Source of the DNA: Janthinobacterium aquaticum | GTDB taxonomy: Bacteria > Pseudomonadota > Gammaproteobacteria > Burkholderiales > Burkholderiaceae_D | Length of the DNA: 64,000 bases | Direction of reading: 5' to 3' | NCBI RefSeq assembly: GCF_009208565.1 | Contig: NZ_WFLK01000007.1 | Location: 186,001 to 250,000, forward strand | In this document: positions 43,509 through 52,314 of the stretch, piece after piece | How the letters are laid out: every line of letters begins with the position of its first letter | How positions within the stretch are numbered: position 1 is the first letter of the stretch | The notes under the pieces: model-generated | The model's database searches: none | What the model saw: only the letters and a program-made list of their open reading frames with translations | Told to the model about the DNA's origin: nothing | Program-made: the position numbers and the translations under genes

Positions 43509-46500
43509 TCTGCATACTCCACTGATTTTCGCCATGGCGATGTTTGGGCAGATTTTTCAACGCCGGCAACAATGGTCTTTGCGGCGCCAGCGTTCGACTC
43601 GACCGTGGCCCGCACCAGGCCCTTGGTCTGTGCGACCTGATCGCCGCGAAAACCTTTGAGCTCCTCGCGCAGCGCCTTGACCTCGGCCACCAGCGCTTCG
43701 GAACCTGCATTCGACGCAGCCGAATAACGCGCCGTGTCGAACATCGCCACCGCAGGTGCTGGCGCAACGGGCGCCACCACAGGAGCATTAGTAAATTGCA
43801 CGCCCTGGCCATTGGCCACGCCCATCGCCGCCTGCAGATTGGCGATGGCCTGCGGTACTGTCAGCACGCTGTCGTTGACCGTGACCAAACCCGACACCAG
43901 TGTCGTCAGCGCATCCAGACTGGCCTGCTGCACGTCGACCTGCTGCGATGCCCATTTCAGCGCCTCATCATTGGCCGCCATCACGCGGGCATAGTCGGAC
44001 GCATATTTCGCATCCGACGCATTGACCACCTGCGAGGCCGACAGAAACGCCTGCTCGGCGGCAGACAGGCCAGACTGCGCCGTCGTGTCGCCGGCATTGG
44101 CTGCGGCCAGCGTTTTCTCGAACTGTGCGCGCGCCTCGGCATAACGCTGCTCGGGCGTCAGGATCGACTGATTGCCCAGCGCCAAACTCGCATTCATACC
44201 GACCAGCGAGGCGCCAAACGCCTTCCAAGTCCCCTGCAGCGTTTTGGCTGCCGCCGCTTCAGTCTCATACGCTTTGGCTACAGCGTCTTTTGCGGTTACC
44301 ACCGCCTTGGCCGCCTGCACCTGATCGAACAGCGCTTTATTGACGTCGGCGATGCCGGCGCGCTGGATGGCCAGCAACTCCGTTTCGGATTTCGTCAATT
44401 CGTTGAGCTGCTGCTGCAGGTCGCGGTGCTCGCTGGCGATCTCGCTGGCGGTTTTTGCCACTGCCGCGTAATCGCCGGTCGCCGCTGCCAGCTGGCTGGT
44501 GTAGTCCGTCGCCGCCTTGAACGCCGGCGCCAGAGCCAACAGCTTGATGTACATCTCCTGGCCGCTCGTGCTGGACAGGTCCAGGCCCAGCACAATCTGT
44601 TTGTACTGGTCGACCGTTTTCACGCCGGACATATTCAACGCCGCCAGCGTGTCGGCCACGCTCGACAGCACCGGCGCCATCTGCTCGGCCTCGGTCAGGA
44701 AGTTCTCGGCAAAGAAGCTGGTGCCTGAAGTCAATGCATCCAGACTGCCGGCCAGCTTGATCAGGTTCTCGCGCGCGCCGATGGTGGCCACGCCCACGGC
44801 GCCGAACGCCTGCTGCGACGTGCGGCCTATCAGCTGCAGCGCAGCATCGACGCCGGCGTAGTCCTGCGACACACGCTGCAGTGTGGTGCTGAGCGCCTCC
44901 CCCTTCAGCTGGAACTGGGACAGGCCCGGCACCAGCTCGGCCGCAATGGTGTTGCCGACTCCCTCGAAAAACGTGGTCACCGCGTCCAGGCGCTCGGCCT
45001 CAGTTTTCAGGCCGGTCAGGTTGATGTTCAGCGCCTGCGCGCGCGTGGCCAGGCTGGCCGTATCCACACCCAACGTGTTGGCCAGCGTAGCCGACACATT
45101 GCGGATAGCAGCGTAGGTTTCGACGAACGCTGCCGAGGTGGTAGCGTCAACCGCGCTGGTGTCCGTGCCCGACTTGTCGCTGCGGAACCAGCCGCCCTTT
45201 TGCGACCATTTCGCGTAATCGTTACCCGTGAAGCCGGTACCGGTCAGCGTACCGGTAATGCCCGTCTCACCGTATTTTTTATCGCCCATGCCAAACAGGC
45301 GATTGCCGATACCGCCGATCACACCGCCCAGCGCACCGCCGATGGCCGCGCCCACCGGACCGCCCAAGAACGCGCCGGCGACCGCACCGATGCCGGTACC
45401 GCCGATCACGGTGGCATTGCTGCCAAACTGGCCGGAGATCAGTTTGCCACCCAGCACGCCAGCAGCGATGCCAGCAGCCGCAGTGACAGCGGCGCCAGCG
45501 TAGGCACCGGCCGTCACTGCGCCAGCGCTACCTACACCGCCCGAGGCGGCATACAGGCCTGCAGCATCTGCTGCGCCCACCAGCCCGGTACTACCCAGGC
45601 CAGCGCCGAATGCCTCGATGGCGGTCGAGCCGAATAGCGTGCCCAGGCTGACCACGCTGGTGCCGAGGCCGGCGGTCAGGCCGGCGAAACCTTGCGTCGC
45701 GATGGTGTAGGCGGTTTTGGCGCTTTGCACCAGGCTGCCAACGCCACCCAGGCCACCGGCAGCGCCGGTACCGCCCAGCCCGCCGGCAGATGCCAGGCCA
45801 GCGACGCCGGTACCAGACACCGATGCGCCGATGTTCAGGATCCATTTCTTGATGGTCATCTGATAGAGCAGGTCGAGCAGGCCGTTTTTCAGCGTGTCGC
45901 GCAGGCGATCGAATGCGGATTTTCCGCTATCGAAAATCGAGACAAAAGTGTCGTGGGCGGTGCTGTCGATCGACTCCCACATTTTACGGTTGGCCTCAAT
46001 CTCCGGTTTAGCTAGCTGGTTGCTGTACCAGGTCGAATATTCTTCCTGCAAGCGCTTCTGCGCATCGGTGCCGGCGCCGGCCAGGGCGATGCGCTCCTGC
46101 CACATGGCCGCGTCGATTTTCAGCAGCGCAGCAGCGCGCGATTTTTCATCGAACAGCGATTCAGCAGCAAAGCGGCGGTTTTCTTCAGCCAACTGGGCAG
46201 CGTAGCCCAGCGCCTTGGTCTGCGCCAGTGTGGCCTGCTCTACGCGTGTCCGCTCGTCCGCCTCCGCTTTCAGGCGCTTGATCTGGCCCTCTTCGACCAC
46301 TTTGCCCGCTACCTTTTCCTGCAGCAGGAACTTTTCCAGCGCCGTCTGCTCGCGCACCGCCACCATGGCCAGCTCGCGGGCATCGGCCGATTTACCCAGC
46401 ATTTGAGATTCGACGGTCAGGGCGGCGGCGGACTCCTGGCGTGCCAGCGTGCTCTCGTTGATGAACTTCGCTACATCCCTCTCGGTCTGCTGCGCCTTGA

Positions 46501-48214
46501 CTGCCTCTTCTGCAACCTTGTTTGCTGCAAGTTGAGCGACGGCCTCAGCCTTCAAGGCATTCAGCCGCGCCAGGTCGGCACCGGACAGATTCTTTTTGCT
46601 GCGCTCTTCTTCCAGGTTCAACTTGATGGCGAATTTCTGGTTTTCGGTCGCCGCCAGGCCGGTGGCCAGCTCCATCTCGTTTTCAGCGGTCTTTGCCTTG
46701 ATGGCCGCGATCAGCGTGGTCAGGCCGGCGACTTCCTTGCTGGCGGCAGCATCACCCTTGGCGCGCGCCTCCTGCGCTTGCCGGTTCAATTTCTCCTGCG
46801 CGATCAGCAGGTTCAGCTCTTCGGTGCGTTTGGCTTTCTGCGCTCCGGTCATCGTAATGGTGCCGTCGCTCAATTCGGCATTCATTTTGATAAGCAGCCG
46901 CTGCCCTTCCGTCAGCGCAGCGCCTGTCTGAATTTCCATCTTTTGCACTGCAATTTTCTGCTCGATAGCTTTGGTAAGGGCGTCGTACTCCTTCTCCGAA
47001 TCCTTGGTGATCGATGGATTGCCACTGCCGGTCAGGGGAACAGCACCTGGTACCGGCGCTGGTGCGGCGCCTTTGCCAAGCGCGCTCGGATCGCCAAAGC
47101 CAGTTTTGATGGCCACGTATTTCAGGATCGACACCGTCGTCTTCGTCGCGGCCTCGGCGACCTTATCAAACCATTGCGATGCGGATTGCCCCCACTCCTT
47201 GATCTGCTCGCCGAACCTCGGCAGGCTTGACCCGCTGCCATAGATATCGTTGAACGCGCTGACGATGGTATTTTTTGACTTCAGGATGGTCAGCGACGCT
47301 TCTGTCACAGCCGGGGTCAGGCTGCTGGTCAGGAAAGTGCTGATCTGGGCCCACATGCTCTTCCCACCAGGCAGGATGTCATGCCAGATTTTTCCCAGCC
47401 GCACCACGGCAGCGGCCTGTTCATCGGTCGTAGTGGCCGACAGGTCGCTGGCGCGCGCAATGTCTTCCAGTACCTGAACCTTGCCCTCAAAGCCTGCCTT
47501 CGACGCAGCAGCATATTTCTCGGCTTCGCTCGACATGGCGGCGATCTTCTTCGCCACCGCGATGGTCACGTCGTCGGTCTTGAGCAGTGCGTTGTTTGCA
47601 TCGACGATATCGACGCCGAGCTTACTGAAAAACGTGCTGCCATCGCTTGCCGCAGCTTCTTTCATTTTGTCGCGCAGTTTGACCATCGAACTGCCAAACT
47701 CCGTGGCGCTAACGTTTGAGCGTGCAGCCGTAGCCTCAAAGCGCGAAATCTGCGACGCCGTGATGCCGCTTGAGATGGCAAGGCCGGCCAGCGCCGAATC
47801 GGCATCCAAGCCCTTTTTCACCAGCACGGCGATGGCAGCTGCAGCGGCGGTAACGGCCACGACAAGGCCAATACCTATTTTCTTGATCAGGCTGTCGGAC
47901 TTTTCTTCCGTTTCGCCCATCTTGTCTTTGGTCTTGCTCATGGCGCTGTTGAAGCCAGGCAGCACGCCAATGACCTTCCCGAATGCGCTCGATGCCGAAT
48001 CCGAGAGCGAACTGAATGCCCCCTTGGATTTTTCACCGATACCCGAGAATACTGACTTCAGCGAATCCCACATACCGCCGGCCAAGCTCTTGAGCTTGTC
48101 AAAAATGGACGCAATGAAGCCCATGGACTCGCCGCCGATCTTCTTGGCCTCGGCCATGCCCTGCTTATATTTTTCAATATCAGCCATCAGGCGAACTTCA
48201 ATGCCATGAAACAT
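43505..48214 (-). CDS. Tail tape measure protein
   Basis: 1569 residues, the largest gene of the prophage. Long helical stretches rich in Ala, Lys and Glu set the tail length. A hydrophobic helix near residue 95-120 (IGIGLVVAVTAAAAAIAVLV) and a glycine-rich hydrophobic region around 810-960 could insert into the host membrane during DNA entry. By the usual 1.5 angstrom per residue rule this predicts a tail of very roughly 230 nm. ATG 48214 follows CTGGAG. The TTG at 48220 is less likely. Confidence 0.92.
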   Translation of the reverse strand: MFHGIEVRLMADIEKYKQGMAEAKKIGGESMGFIASIFDKLKSLAGGMWDSLKSVFSGIGEKSKGAFSSLSDSASSAFGKVIGVLPGFNSAMSKTKDKMGETEEKSDSLIKKIGIGLVVAVTAAAAAIAVLVKKGLDADSALAGLAISSGITASQISRFEATAARSNVSATEFGSSMVKLRDKMKEAAASDGSTFFSKLGVDIVDANNALLKTDDVTIAVAKKIAAMSSEAEKYAAASKAGFEGKVQVLEDIARASDLSATTTDEQAAAVVRLGKIWHDILPGGKSMWAQISTFLTSSLTPAVTEASLTILKSKNTIVSAFNDIYGSGSSLPRFGEQIKEWGQSASQWFDKVAEAATKTTVSILKYVAIKTGFGDPSALGKGAAPAPVPGAVPLTGSGNPSITKDSEKEYDALTKAIEQKIAVQKMEIQTGAALTEGQRLLIKMNAELSDGTITMTGAQKAKRTEELNLLIAQEKLNRQAQEARAKGDAAASKEVAGLTTLIAAIKAKTAENEMELATGLAATENQKFAIKLNLEEERSKKNLSGADLARLNALKAEAVAQLAANKVAEEAVKAQQTERDVAKFINESTLARQESAAALTVESQMLGKSADARELAMVAVREQTALEKFLLQEKVAGKVVEEGQIKRLKAEADERTRVEQATLAQTKALGYAAQLAEENRRFAAESLFDEKSRAAALLKIDAAMWQERIALAGAGTDAQKRLQEEYSTWYSNQLAKPEIEANRKMWESIDSTAHDTFVSIFDSGKSAFDRLRDTLKNGLLDLLYQMTIKKWILNIGASVSGTGVAGLASAGGLGGTGAAGGLGGVGSLVQSAKTAYTIATQGFAGLTAGLGTSVVSLGTLFGSTAIEAFGAGLGSTGLVGAADAAGLYAASGGVGSAGAVTAGAYAGAAVTAAAGIAAGVLGGKLISGQFGSNATVIGGTGIGAVAGAFLGGPVGAAIGGALGGVIGGIGNRLFGMGDKKYGETGITGTLTGTGFTGNDYAKWSQKGGWFRSDKSGTDTSAVDATTSAAFVETYAAIRNVSATLANTLGVDTASLATRAQALNINLTGLKTEAERLDAVTTFFEGVGNTIAAELVPGLSQFQLKGEALSTTLQRVSQDYAGVDAALQLIGRTSQQAFGAVGVATIGARENLIKLAGSLDALTSGTSFFAENFLTEAEQMAPVLSSVADTLAALNMSGVKTVDQYKQIVLGLDLSSTSGQEMYIKLLALAPAFKAATDYTSQLAAATGDYAAVAKTASEIASEHRDLQQQLNELTKSETELLAIQRAGIADVNKALFDQVQAAKAVVTAKDAVAKAYETEAAAAKTLQGTWKAFGASLVGMNASLALGNQSILTPEQRYAEARAQFEKTLAAANAGDTTAQSGLSAAEQAFLSASQVVNASDAKYASDYARVMAANDEALKWASQQVDVQQASLDALTTLVSGLVTVNDSVLTVPQAIANLQAAMGVANGQGVQFTNAPVVAPVAPAPAVAMFDTARYSAASNAGSEALVAEVKALREELKGFRGDQVAQTKGLVRATVESNAGAAKTIVAGVEKSAQTSPWRKSVEYAE

Positions 48215-48227
48215 GCGCAACTCCAGT

Positions 48228-48731
48228 TTATTTTTTCAGGACCGCTTTGACTTCTTCCTCGACCAACGCGATTGCATCGAGGGTGCGAGCGTCCAGCGCC
48301 GGGCGCAGAAAAGGATGCGCCTGCATGCCTGGATGGTTCAGCGCCAAATACGAGCGGCCGCCAAATGACAGGCGCCGGCCATTTCGACCGCGGATAACGT
48401 GCGCGGCCGCACCGGTGAACTCGATGATGTGTGCGTAATAAACAATCGCGCCGCTCGGCGTTTTGCCACCAGCCTTTACTGAGGCGAACACACGGTCGCC
48501 CTTCTCCCATACCGTTGCGCGGATGGTGTCGCGAAGGGCGCCGGGATAGCCACCGTACATCTTCGCGTTCTCGCCAGCTGGCTTGCCCACTGGGCAGTTC
48601 TCCTTCGCCTGCGCCTCGATCACCTTGGCGCCGGCATACAGGCCGGCGCGCGCGCCCTGCTGCATTTTCTTCGACGAGTCATCCAGAAATTTCAGCCAGT
48701 CATCCAGGCCGACCACGATTGAATTTGTCAT
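48228..48731 (-). CDS. HK97 gp10-like tail completion protein
   Basis: A 167-residue protein (MTNSIVVGLDDWLKFLDDSS, then GLYAGAKVIEAQAKENCPVG and HIIEFTGAAAHVIRG) matching the gp10 family that caps the tail at the head joint. GAGGG precedes ATG 48731. In most HK97-like phages this gene lies between the head-closure and DUF3168 genes. Here it is displaced to between the tail chaperone and the tape measure. Confidence 0.8.
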   Translation of the reverse strand: MTNSIVVGLDDWLKFLDDSSKKMQQGARAGLYAGAKVIEAQAKENCPVGKPAGENAKMYGGYPGALRDTIRATVWEKGDRVFASVKAGGKTPSGAIVYYAHIIEFTGAAAHVIRGRNGRRLSFGGRSYLALNHPGMQAHPFLRPALDARTLDAIALVEEEVKAVLKK

Positions 48732-48765
48732 GCCGGCCCTCTTAGAAATAGCGGTTGTGGTGAAA

Positions 48766-49622
48766 TTACGCCAGGAACTGATCGATGCTGCGCTGCATGT
48801 TTTCCGCTCGCGCCTGCTTGAGCACTGGAGCGGCAGCAAATGGCGGCGGGCAGTCTCGCGCCGTCGCCTTATGCGATTCGTCCAGATACTCGTTAGACAG
48901 GCGGCGCAGCAGTCGCGCCTCCCATGGCTGAAACTCAACACTGAGAAGCTCCTGCCAAGCCAGCAGCTCGACGCCGGTGATAGGCCCGTTACCCATGCCC
49001 GCTGCTACTGTCGGGCCGAATTCAAATAGGTAATCCACCAGGTAACCGCCCCACTCCAGCGGCGGCATTTCGATGGGTGTCTTGTTCAATCGCAACGCCT
49101 CGCGGCGCGACACCTCGGGAGGCGCCGGCGGCGCGCCGGCAGGCCGCTTCGGCGCATCCGGAATTGCGTTTAGCCAGGCAGCGTGCCGGACGTAGTCGGC
49201 GAGCTGGTCAGCAATTTTTTTTTGAAATTGCTCCGCTCACCCAAGAATTTTTCGACGTCGTCGGCGATGTGGCCGATTTCGATATCGGAATAGGTGCGCT
49301 TGAACAGCTCATAGCCGGCGCCCTGGCCGTCGCCGAAATTGTTGAAGCTGATCGTGCAGGCGGCCAGGAATTCGGCACGTTCCTTGATCTTGTCGTCAGC
49401 GCTTTGTTTGGCGTCCGCCTTGCCCTGCATGCGATTGAAGACGCGCGCGCTGTTACGCTCCTCGGCAGCGTGGCGGGCCTTCTGGAATTCCTTGGTGCCG
49501 GGGCTGTGCAGCGTGATGGTCAGCGCGTTACCTTGCTCGTCGGCCTGCGGCTCACCGGCCGCGTCGCGCACGATCATTTCTGCTGCTGCGGCGATAGCCA
49601 GTTGCTTGATATTGAAGGTCAT
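48766..49622 (-). CDS. Tail assembly chaperone, -1 frameshift product (gpGT-like)
   Basis: The first 136 codons are those of the short chaperone. At the nine-adenine run (minus strand, 49223-49215) ribosomes can slip back one base and continue IADQLADYVRHAAWLNAI into the second frame, which is open to 48766. The fusion is about 285 residues. The second part (EMPPLEWGGYLVDYLFEFG) has the proline/tryptophan-rich look of GT extensions. The second frame has no good start codon of its own (only GTG at 49113), which supports frameshift expression. It would chaperone the tape measure protein. Confidence 0.82.
49170..49622 (-). CDS. Tail assembly chaperone, short form (gpG-like)
   Basis: A 150-residue protein in the zero frame (MTFNIKQLAIAAAAEMIV to TTSGTLPG). 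It lies between the tail tube and tape measure genes, where the lambda G gene lies. Near the C-terminus is FKKKLL, encoded by TTC followed by nine As, the slippery site. About 13 residues follow before the stop. An AAAGGTAAC-type ribosome-binding site precedes the ATG. Confidence 0.85.
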   Translation of the reverse strand: MTFNIKQLAIAAAAEMIVRDAAGEPQADEQGNALTITLHSPGTKEFQKARHAAEERNSARVFNRMQGKADAKQSADDKIKERAEFLAACTISFNNFGDGQGAGYELFKRTYSDIEIGHIADDVEKFLGERSNFKKKLLTSSPTTSGTLPG

Positions 49623-49739
49623 GATGGTGTTACCTTTCTTCTATAGGTGGGATATGTGCACCATGCCTGTCGCCTCTCCATAGAGAAGACGGCCAGGCCA
49701 GTGATGGTGATGGCTACGGCTGGCGCCGCGCCGGGACGG

Positions 49740-50192
49740 TTAAGCGGTGATGGTGTCGCTCTGGCGCAGCAGGACGAAGTTGCCCTTGACGGCGTCATTG
49801 CTGGCACCGTTGTTTTCGATAAAGCTCTTCACTTGGGCGGTGAAGAAGCGCTCCGCAGTACCCTGCTTTTTCAGCTTGAAGGCCGGAATGCTGTAGTCAT
49901 TGGCGGCGGCAGCGATGATGATCTGGCCAGCGTCGGCCTCATTCCATGCGCATTCGAACGCAGCGTCAGGCAATTTGTAGCTGCCCTTCTTCTCGCGATC
50001 GTGCGCATTGCCGACGGTTGACAGCGTCGCGGTACTGTATTCGCGACCGTTGACGCTGCCGACGTTGGTGATCAGGCCCACCTCAACCCAGGTGAGTGCT
50101 GCATATGCAACGGCCGTATCGGCGGTTGGGCGCGTCGCGCTGACATAAAGCTTGGTGCCGGCGACTGTTTCGAAGTCATCTTCAAATGCCAT
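49740..50192 (-). CDS. Major tail tube protein
   Basis: A 150-residue beta-rich protein (MAFEDDFETVAGTKLYVSAT and VGSVNGREYSTATLSTVGNA, then KGNFVLLRQSDTITA) that resembles siphophage tail tube subunits. ATG 50192 follows AAAGGTAAC. The frame from 50249 would add residues that read through the terminator hairpin and is rejected. It is the first gene after a strong terminator. Confidence 0.8.
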   Translation of the reverse strand: MAFEDDFETVAGTKLYVSATRPTADTAVAYAALTWVEVGLITNVGSVNGREYSTATLSTVGNAHDREKKGSYKLPDAAFECAWNEADAGQIIIAAAANDYSIPAFKLKKQGTAERFFTAQVKSFIENNGASNDAVKGNFVLLRQSDTITA

Positions 50193-50204
50193 GATGTTAC
50201 CTTT

Positions 50205-50245
50205 CAAAAAAAAGCCCGCTCGCTGGAATGCGATACGGGCGGGCT
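50205..50245 (-). terminator. Rho-independent terminator between head-completion and tail genes
   Basis: On the minus strand AGCCCGC pairs with GCGGGCT (arms 50239-50245 and 50213-50219), followed by eight T residues. It is a strong, perfect terminator in the middle of the late operon, ending just before the ribosome-binding site of the tail tube gene. Confidence 0.85.
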
Positions 50246-50285
50246 GCAAAATATGTGGCTCGGGAAGAGCGGAAGTGGTGCTGGA

Positions 50286-50693
50286 TCAGTTCTGCTCGAC
50301 GTAGTTGACAAGAAAATCACGCGACTGCTGAAAGATGTCGGCATCGTCGTTGCTGATATCCGGCCCGACCTGCTCGCGCATGACGCTGCGCACGGCGATG
50401 CCTGCGACCTCGCCGGTATGCGGGCCTGGGCCCAGCTTAGTTGCCTGCAGCACAGCCTTCTGGCTATCGTAGGTTTTGGCCAGTACCGTCACTTGCACCC
50501 GGGCGCGCACCAGCACCGCCGCCTGGCTGAGTGAGGCAGTGGCCAGCTCGACGCGACTGATTTCACGGATGCCAATGGCCGGTAATTCGGCGCGCTGCGG
50601 CACCGTACCCAATACGATGTTCTTGGCCTCCACCAGTGCGCGAACTGGCGCATGTGCCATCAGCAGCGCACGGATCACGTCGACCGAACTCAT
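50286..50693 (-). CDS. DUF3168 / gp17-like tail completion protein
   Basis: A 135-residue protein (MSSVDVIRALLMAHAPVRAL, GTVPQRAELPAIGIREISR, VRARVQVTVLAKTYDSQKAV) matching DUF3168 head-tail joining proteins. ATG 50693 overlaps the previous stop as ATGA. The late transcript reaching it ends at the terminator downstream unless antitermination acts. Confidence 0.82.
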   Translation of the reverse strand: MSSVDVIRALLMAHAPVRALVEAKNIVLGTVPQRAELPAIGIREISRVELATASLSQAAVLVRARVQVTVLAKTYDSQKAVLQATKLGPGPHTGEVAGIAVRSVMREQVGPDISNDDADIFQQSRDFLVNYVEQN

Positions 50694-50929
50694 TTAGCCA
50701 GCGCCGGCTTGGCCTTGCTCTTCGTAACCGCCGCCGGCGCGACCTCACTGCGCACCGGCTCAATGTCCGGCACCGCTACCGCAACGGCCACGCCCTTGCG
50801 GATATGGGCCAGCGCCAGGCGTGTGCCGCGCGCGCTGTCGACGGTCTCGTATTCCTGACCTGCCGCCAGGTCGATGACGGTCACGCCATCCAGAGAACCG
50901 GGCAAGGATTGGGTCATTTTGATCTTCAT
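50690..50929 (-). CDS. Small phage head-region protein, unknown
   Basis: A 79-residue protein starting MKIKMTQSLPGSLDGVTVID, with a lysine/alanine-rich tail. AAAGGGCG precedes ATG 50929. It occupies the slot between head closure and DUF3168 genes where gp10 is usually found. The family is not recognised. Confidence 0.65.
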   Translation of the reverse strand: MKIKMTQSLPGSLDGVTVIDLAAGQEYETVDSARGTRLALAHIRKGVAVAVAVPDIEPVRSEVAPAAVTKSKAKPALAK

Positions 50930-50940
50930 GTTCGCCCTTT

Positions 50941-51276
50941 CTATGACGAGAATTTCTCGACCGTGAATTCGAGCTCGCGACCGCCCAGGATCGAGGCCGG
51001 GCCGCCGGTAATGGACAGCGTGCGGCGGCGCTTCGTCAGCTCGACGATGCGCATGTCCGACGTGATGCCGTCGCGGTACCGGATCCATACCGTCGCACTG
51101 TCATGCGCCAGGCGCAGGCCTTGCTGCGTGGCGTCCGTGTTGCCCGGCCTGGCATCTTCAATCTTGGCGCCAACCTCGGCCACCAGGGTCCAGCCGCCAG
51201 CCGGCTTGCCGGTATCAGGGTCGATCTCCGGCGGCGCCTCGATGCGAATACGGTCACGGAATTTAAGAGCGCTCAT
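50941..51276 (-). CDS. Phage head closure protein
   Basis: A 111-residue protein (KFRDRIRIEAPPEIDPDTG, GGWTLVAEVGAKIEDARPGN, WIRYRDGITSDMRIVE) of the SPP1 gp16 / HK97 head-closure type. It would seal the connector after DNA packaging. It overlaps the connector gene upstream by ATGA. Confidence 0.87.
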   Translation of the reverse strand: MSALKFRDRIRIEAPPEIDPDTGKPAGGWTLVAEVGAKIEDARPGNTDATQQGLRLAHDSATVWIRYRDGITSDMRIVELTKRRRTLSITGGPASILGGRELEFTVEKFSS

Positions 51277-51827
51277 GCGTAGCCCTTGCAGGCGTCCAGC
51301 AGGCGGTCGATGAATGCCGACTGCACGGTGTCGCGCTCGGTGCGCGTGATGGGATCGAATTGCTCAACCAGCTTGGCCAGGATGTAGAGCCGTACGTTGT
51401 CAGGCGTCGCCTCGGACGTCGTGCCATAACCGCATTGCACATCGATGGTCACCACGTCGGTATCATCCAGCGTCGCCGGCCAGCGCGCGCCGCGACCCGG
51501 CACCAGCGCCGATGCATAGCGGGAAGCGCGGACGCGATAGCCGCTGGCGGGCAGCAGATGCTCGGCGCCGTCCGGATCAAAGTACTTGACCGACACGATA
51601 TCGAGCACCGGGTGCGGCAAGGCGATCTCAGGCGCGAAGGCGTCCAGCGTCACGCGCCAAGTCTGCGCCATCAGGCACTGATCGAGCTCGTGCTCGAGCT
51701 TCGATATCACGCCGGTCGCCCAGCCTTTGACCACATCATCCATGTGGTCGCCATCGATGACCATATTCTTCTTGATCATATCCAGGTCGACTGCCAGGAC
51801 GCTCGGTGGCGTGATGCAGATGGCCAT
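51273..51827 (-). CDS. Head-tail connector, gp6-like
   Basis: A 184-residue protein with VLAVDLDMIKKNMVIDGDHMDDVVKGW at the N-terminus and VTIDVQCGYGTTSEATPDNVRLYILAKLVEQ toward the end, the normal features of the HK97 gp6 family, which forms the connector ring below the portal. Its start shares bases with the previous stop. Confidence 0.87.
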   Translation of the reverse strand: MAICITPPSVLAVDLDMIKKNMVIDGDHMDDVVKGWATGVISKLEHELDQCLMAQTWRVTLDAFAPEIALPHPVLDIVSVKYFDPDGAEHLLPASGYRVRASRYASALVPGRGARWPATLDDTDVVTIDVQCGYGTTSEATPDNVRLYILAKLVEQFDPITRTERDTVQSAFIDRLLDACKGYA

Positions 51828-52270
51828 TACGCAGCAGCCTTATCCTTGCCCTTGCCGGTCGTCGGCGCCGGCGCAGCGGCCTTGGCCGCGTCAAAAGCAG
51901 CACGGTCGGCAGCCAGTTGTTTGGTAGCCTCGGCCAGTCGCGCGCCGTCGGCGGCGTAGCTGTCGGCAAGCTGCGCCAGGCGATCAGCTTCGGCTTGGTT
52001 GGCAGCAGCTTGCTTGTCCAGGCGCTCGGCCTGCTCCTGCAGTTCGGCTTCGCGGCGCAGCAGCGCGTCGCGTGCGGCCAGCAGCTCTTCCTTGGTCGGC
52101 TCGCGCACCGGGATCGGGTCTTCCCAATCGCCGACTTCGGCCCAGCCTTCATCCAGCGCGACGCGGGTCATGTCGGCATCATCGGTCTCGATGCGATCAC
52201 CCTTGGCATACTGGCGCACATCCGAGCCGCCGTGCGCCCAGGAGAAATCTTGTTTGGCAATCAGTTTCAA
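51827..52270 (-). CDS. Phage head-region protein with coiled coil
   Basis: A 147-residue protein. The first 60 residues look folded (MKLIAKQDFSWAHGGSDVRQ and VALDEGWAEVGDWEDP). Residues about 60-130 are a charged coiled coil (REAELQEQAERLDKQAAANQAEADRL), and the tail is lysine/alanine rich. It lies directly after the capsid gene. It might be a decoration, accessory or assembly factor. Confidence 0.65.
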   Translation of the reverse strand: MKLIAKQDFSWAHGGSDVRQYAKGDRIETDDADMTRVALDEGWAEVGDWEDPIPVREPTKEELLAARDALLRREAELQEQAERLDKQAAANQAEADRLAQLADSYAADGARLAEATKQLAADRAAFDAAKAAAPAPTTGKGKDKAAA

Positions 52271-52284
52271 AGCACTCTCCTTGC

Positions 52285-52306
52285 GGGGAGACCGTCAGGC
52301 CTCCCC
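52285..52306. repeat. Hairpin between capsid and downstream gene
   Basis: GGGGAG at 52285-52290 pairs with CTCCCC at 52301-52306, and the stem extends inward with CC/GG. There is no T-run on the minus strand. It may stabilise the abundant capsid mRNA. Confidence 0.4.
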
Positions 52307-52314
52307 TTGAGTTT

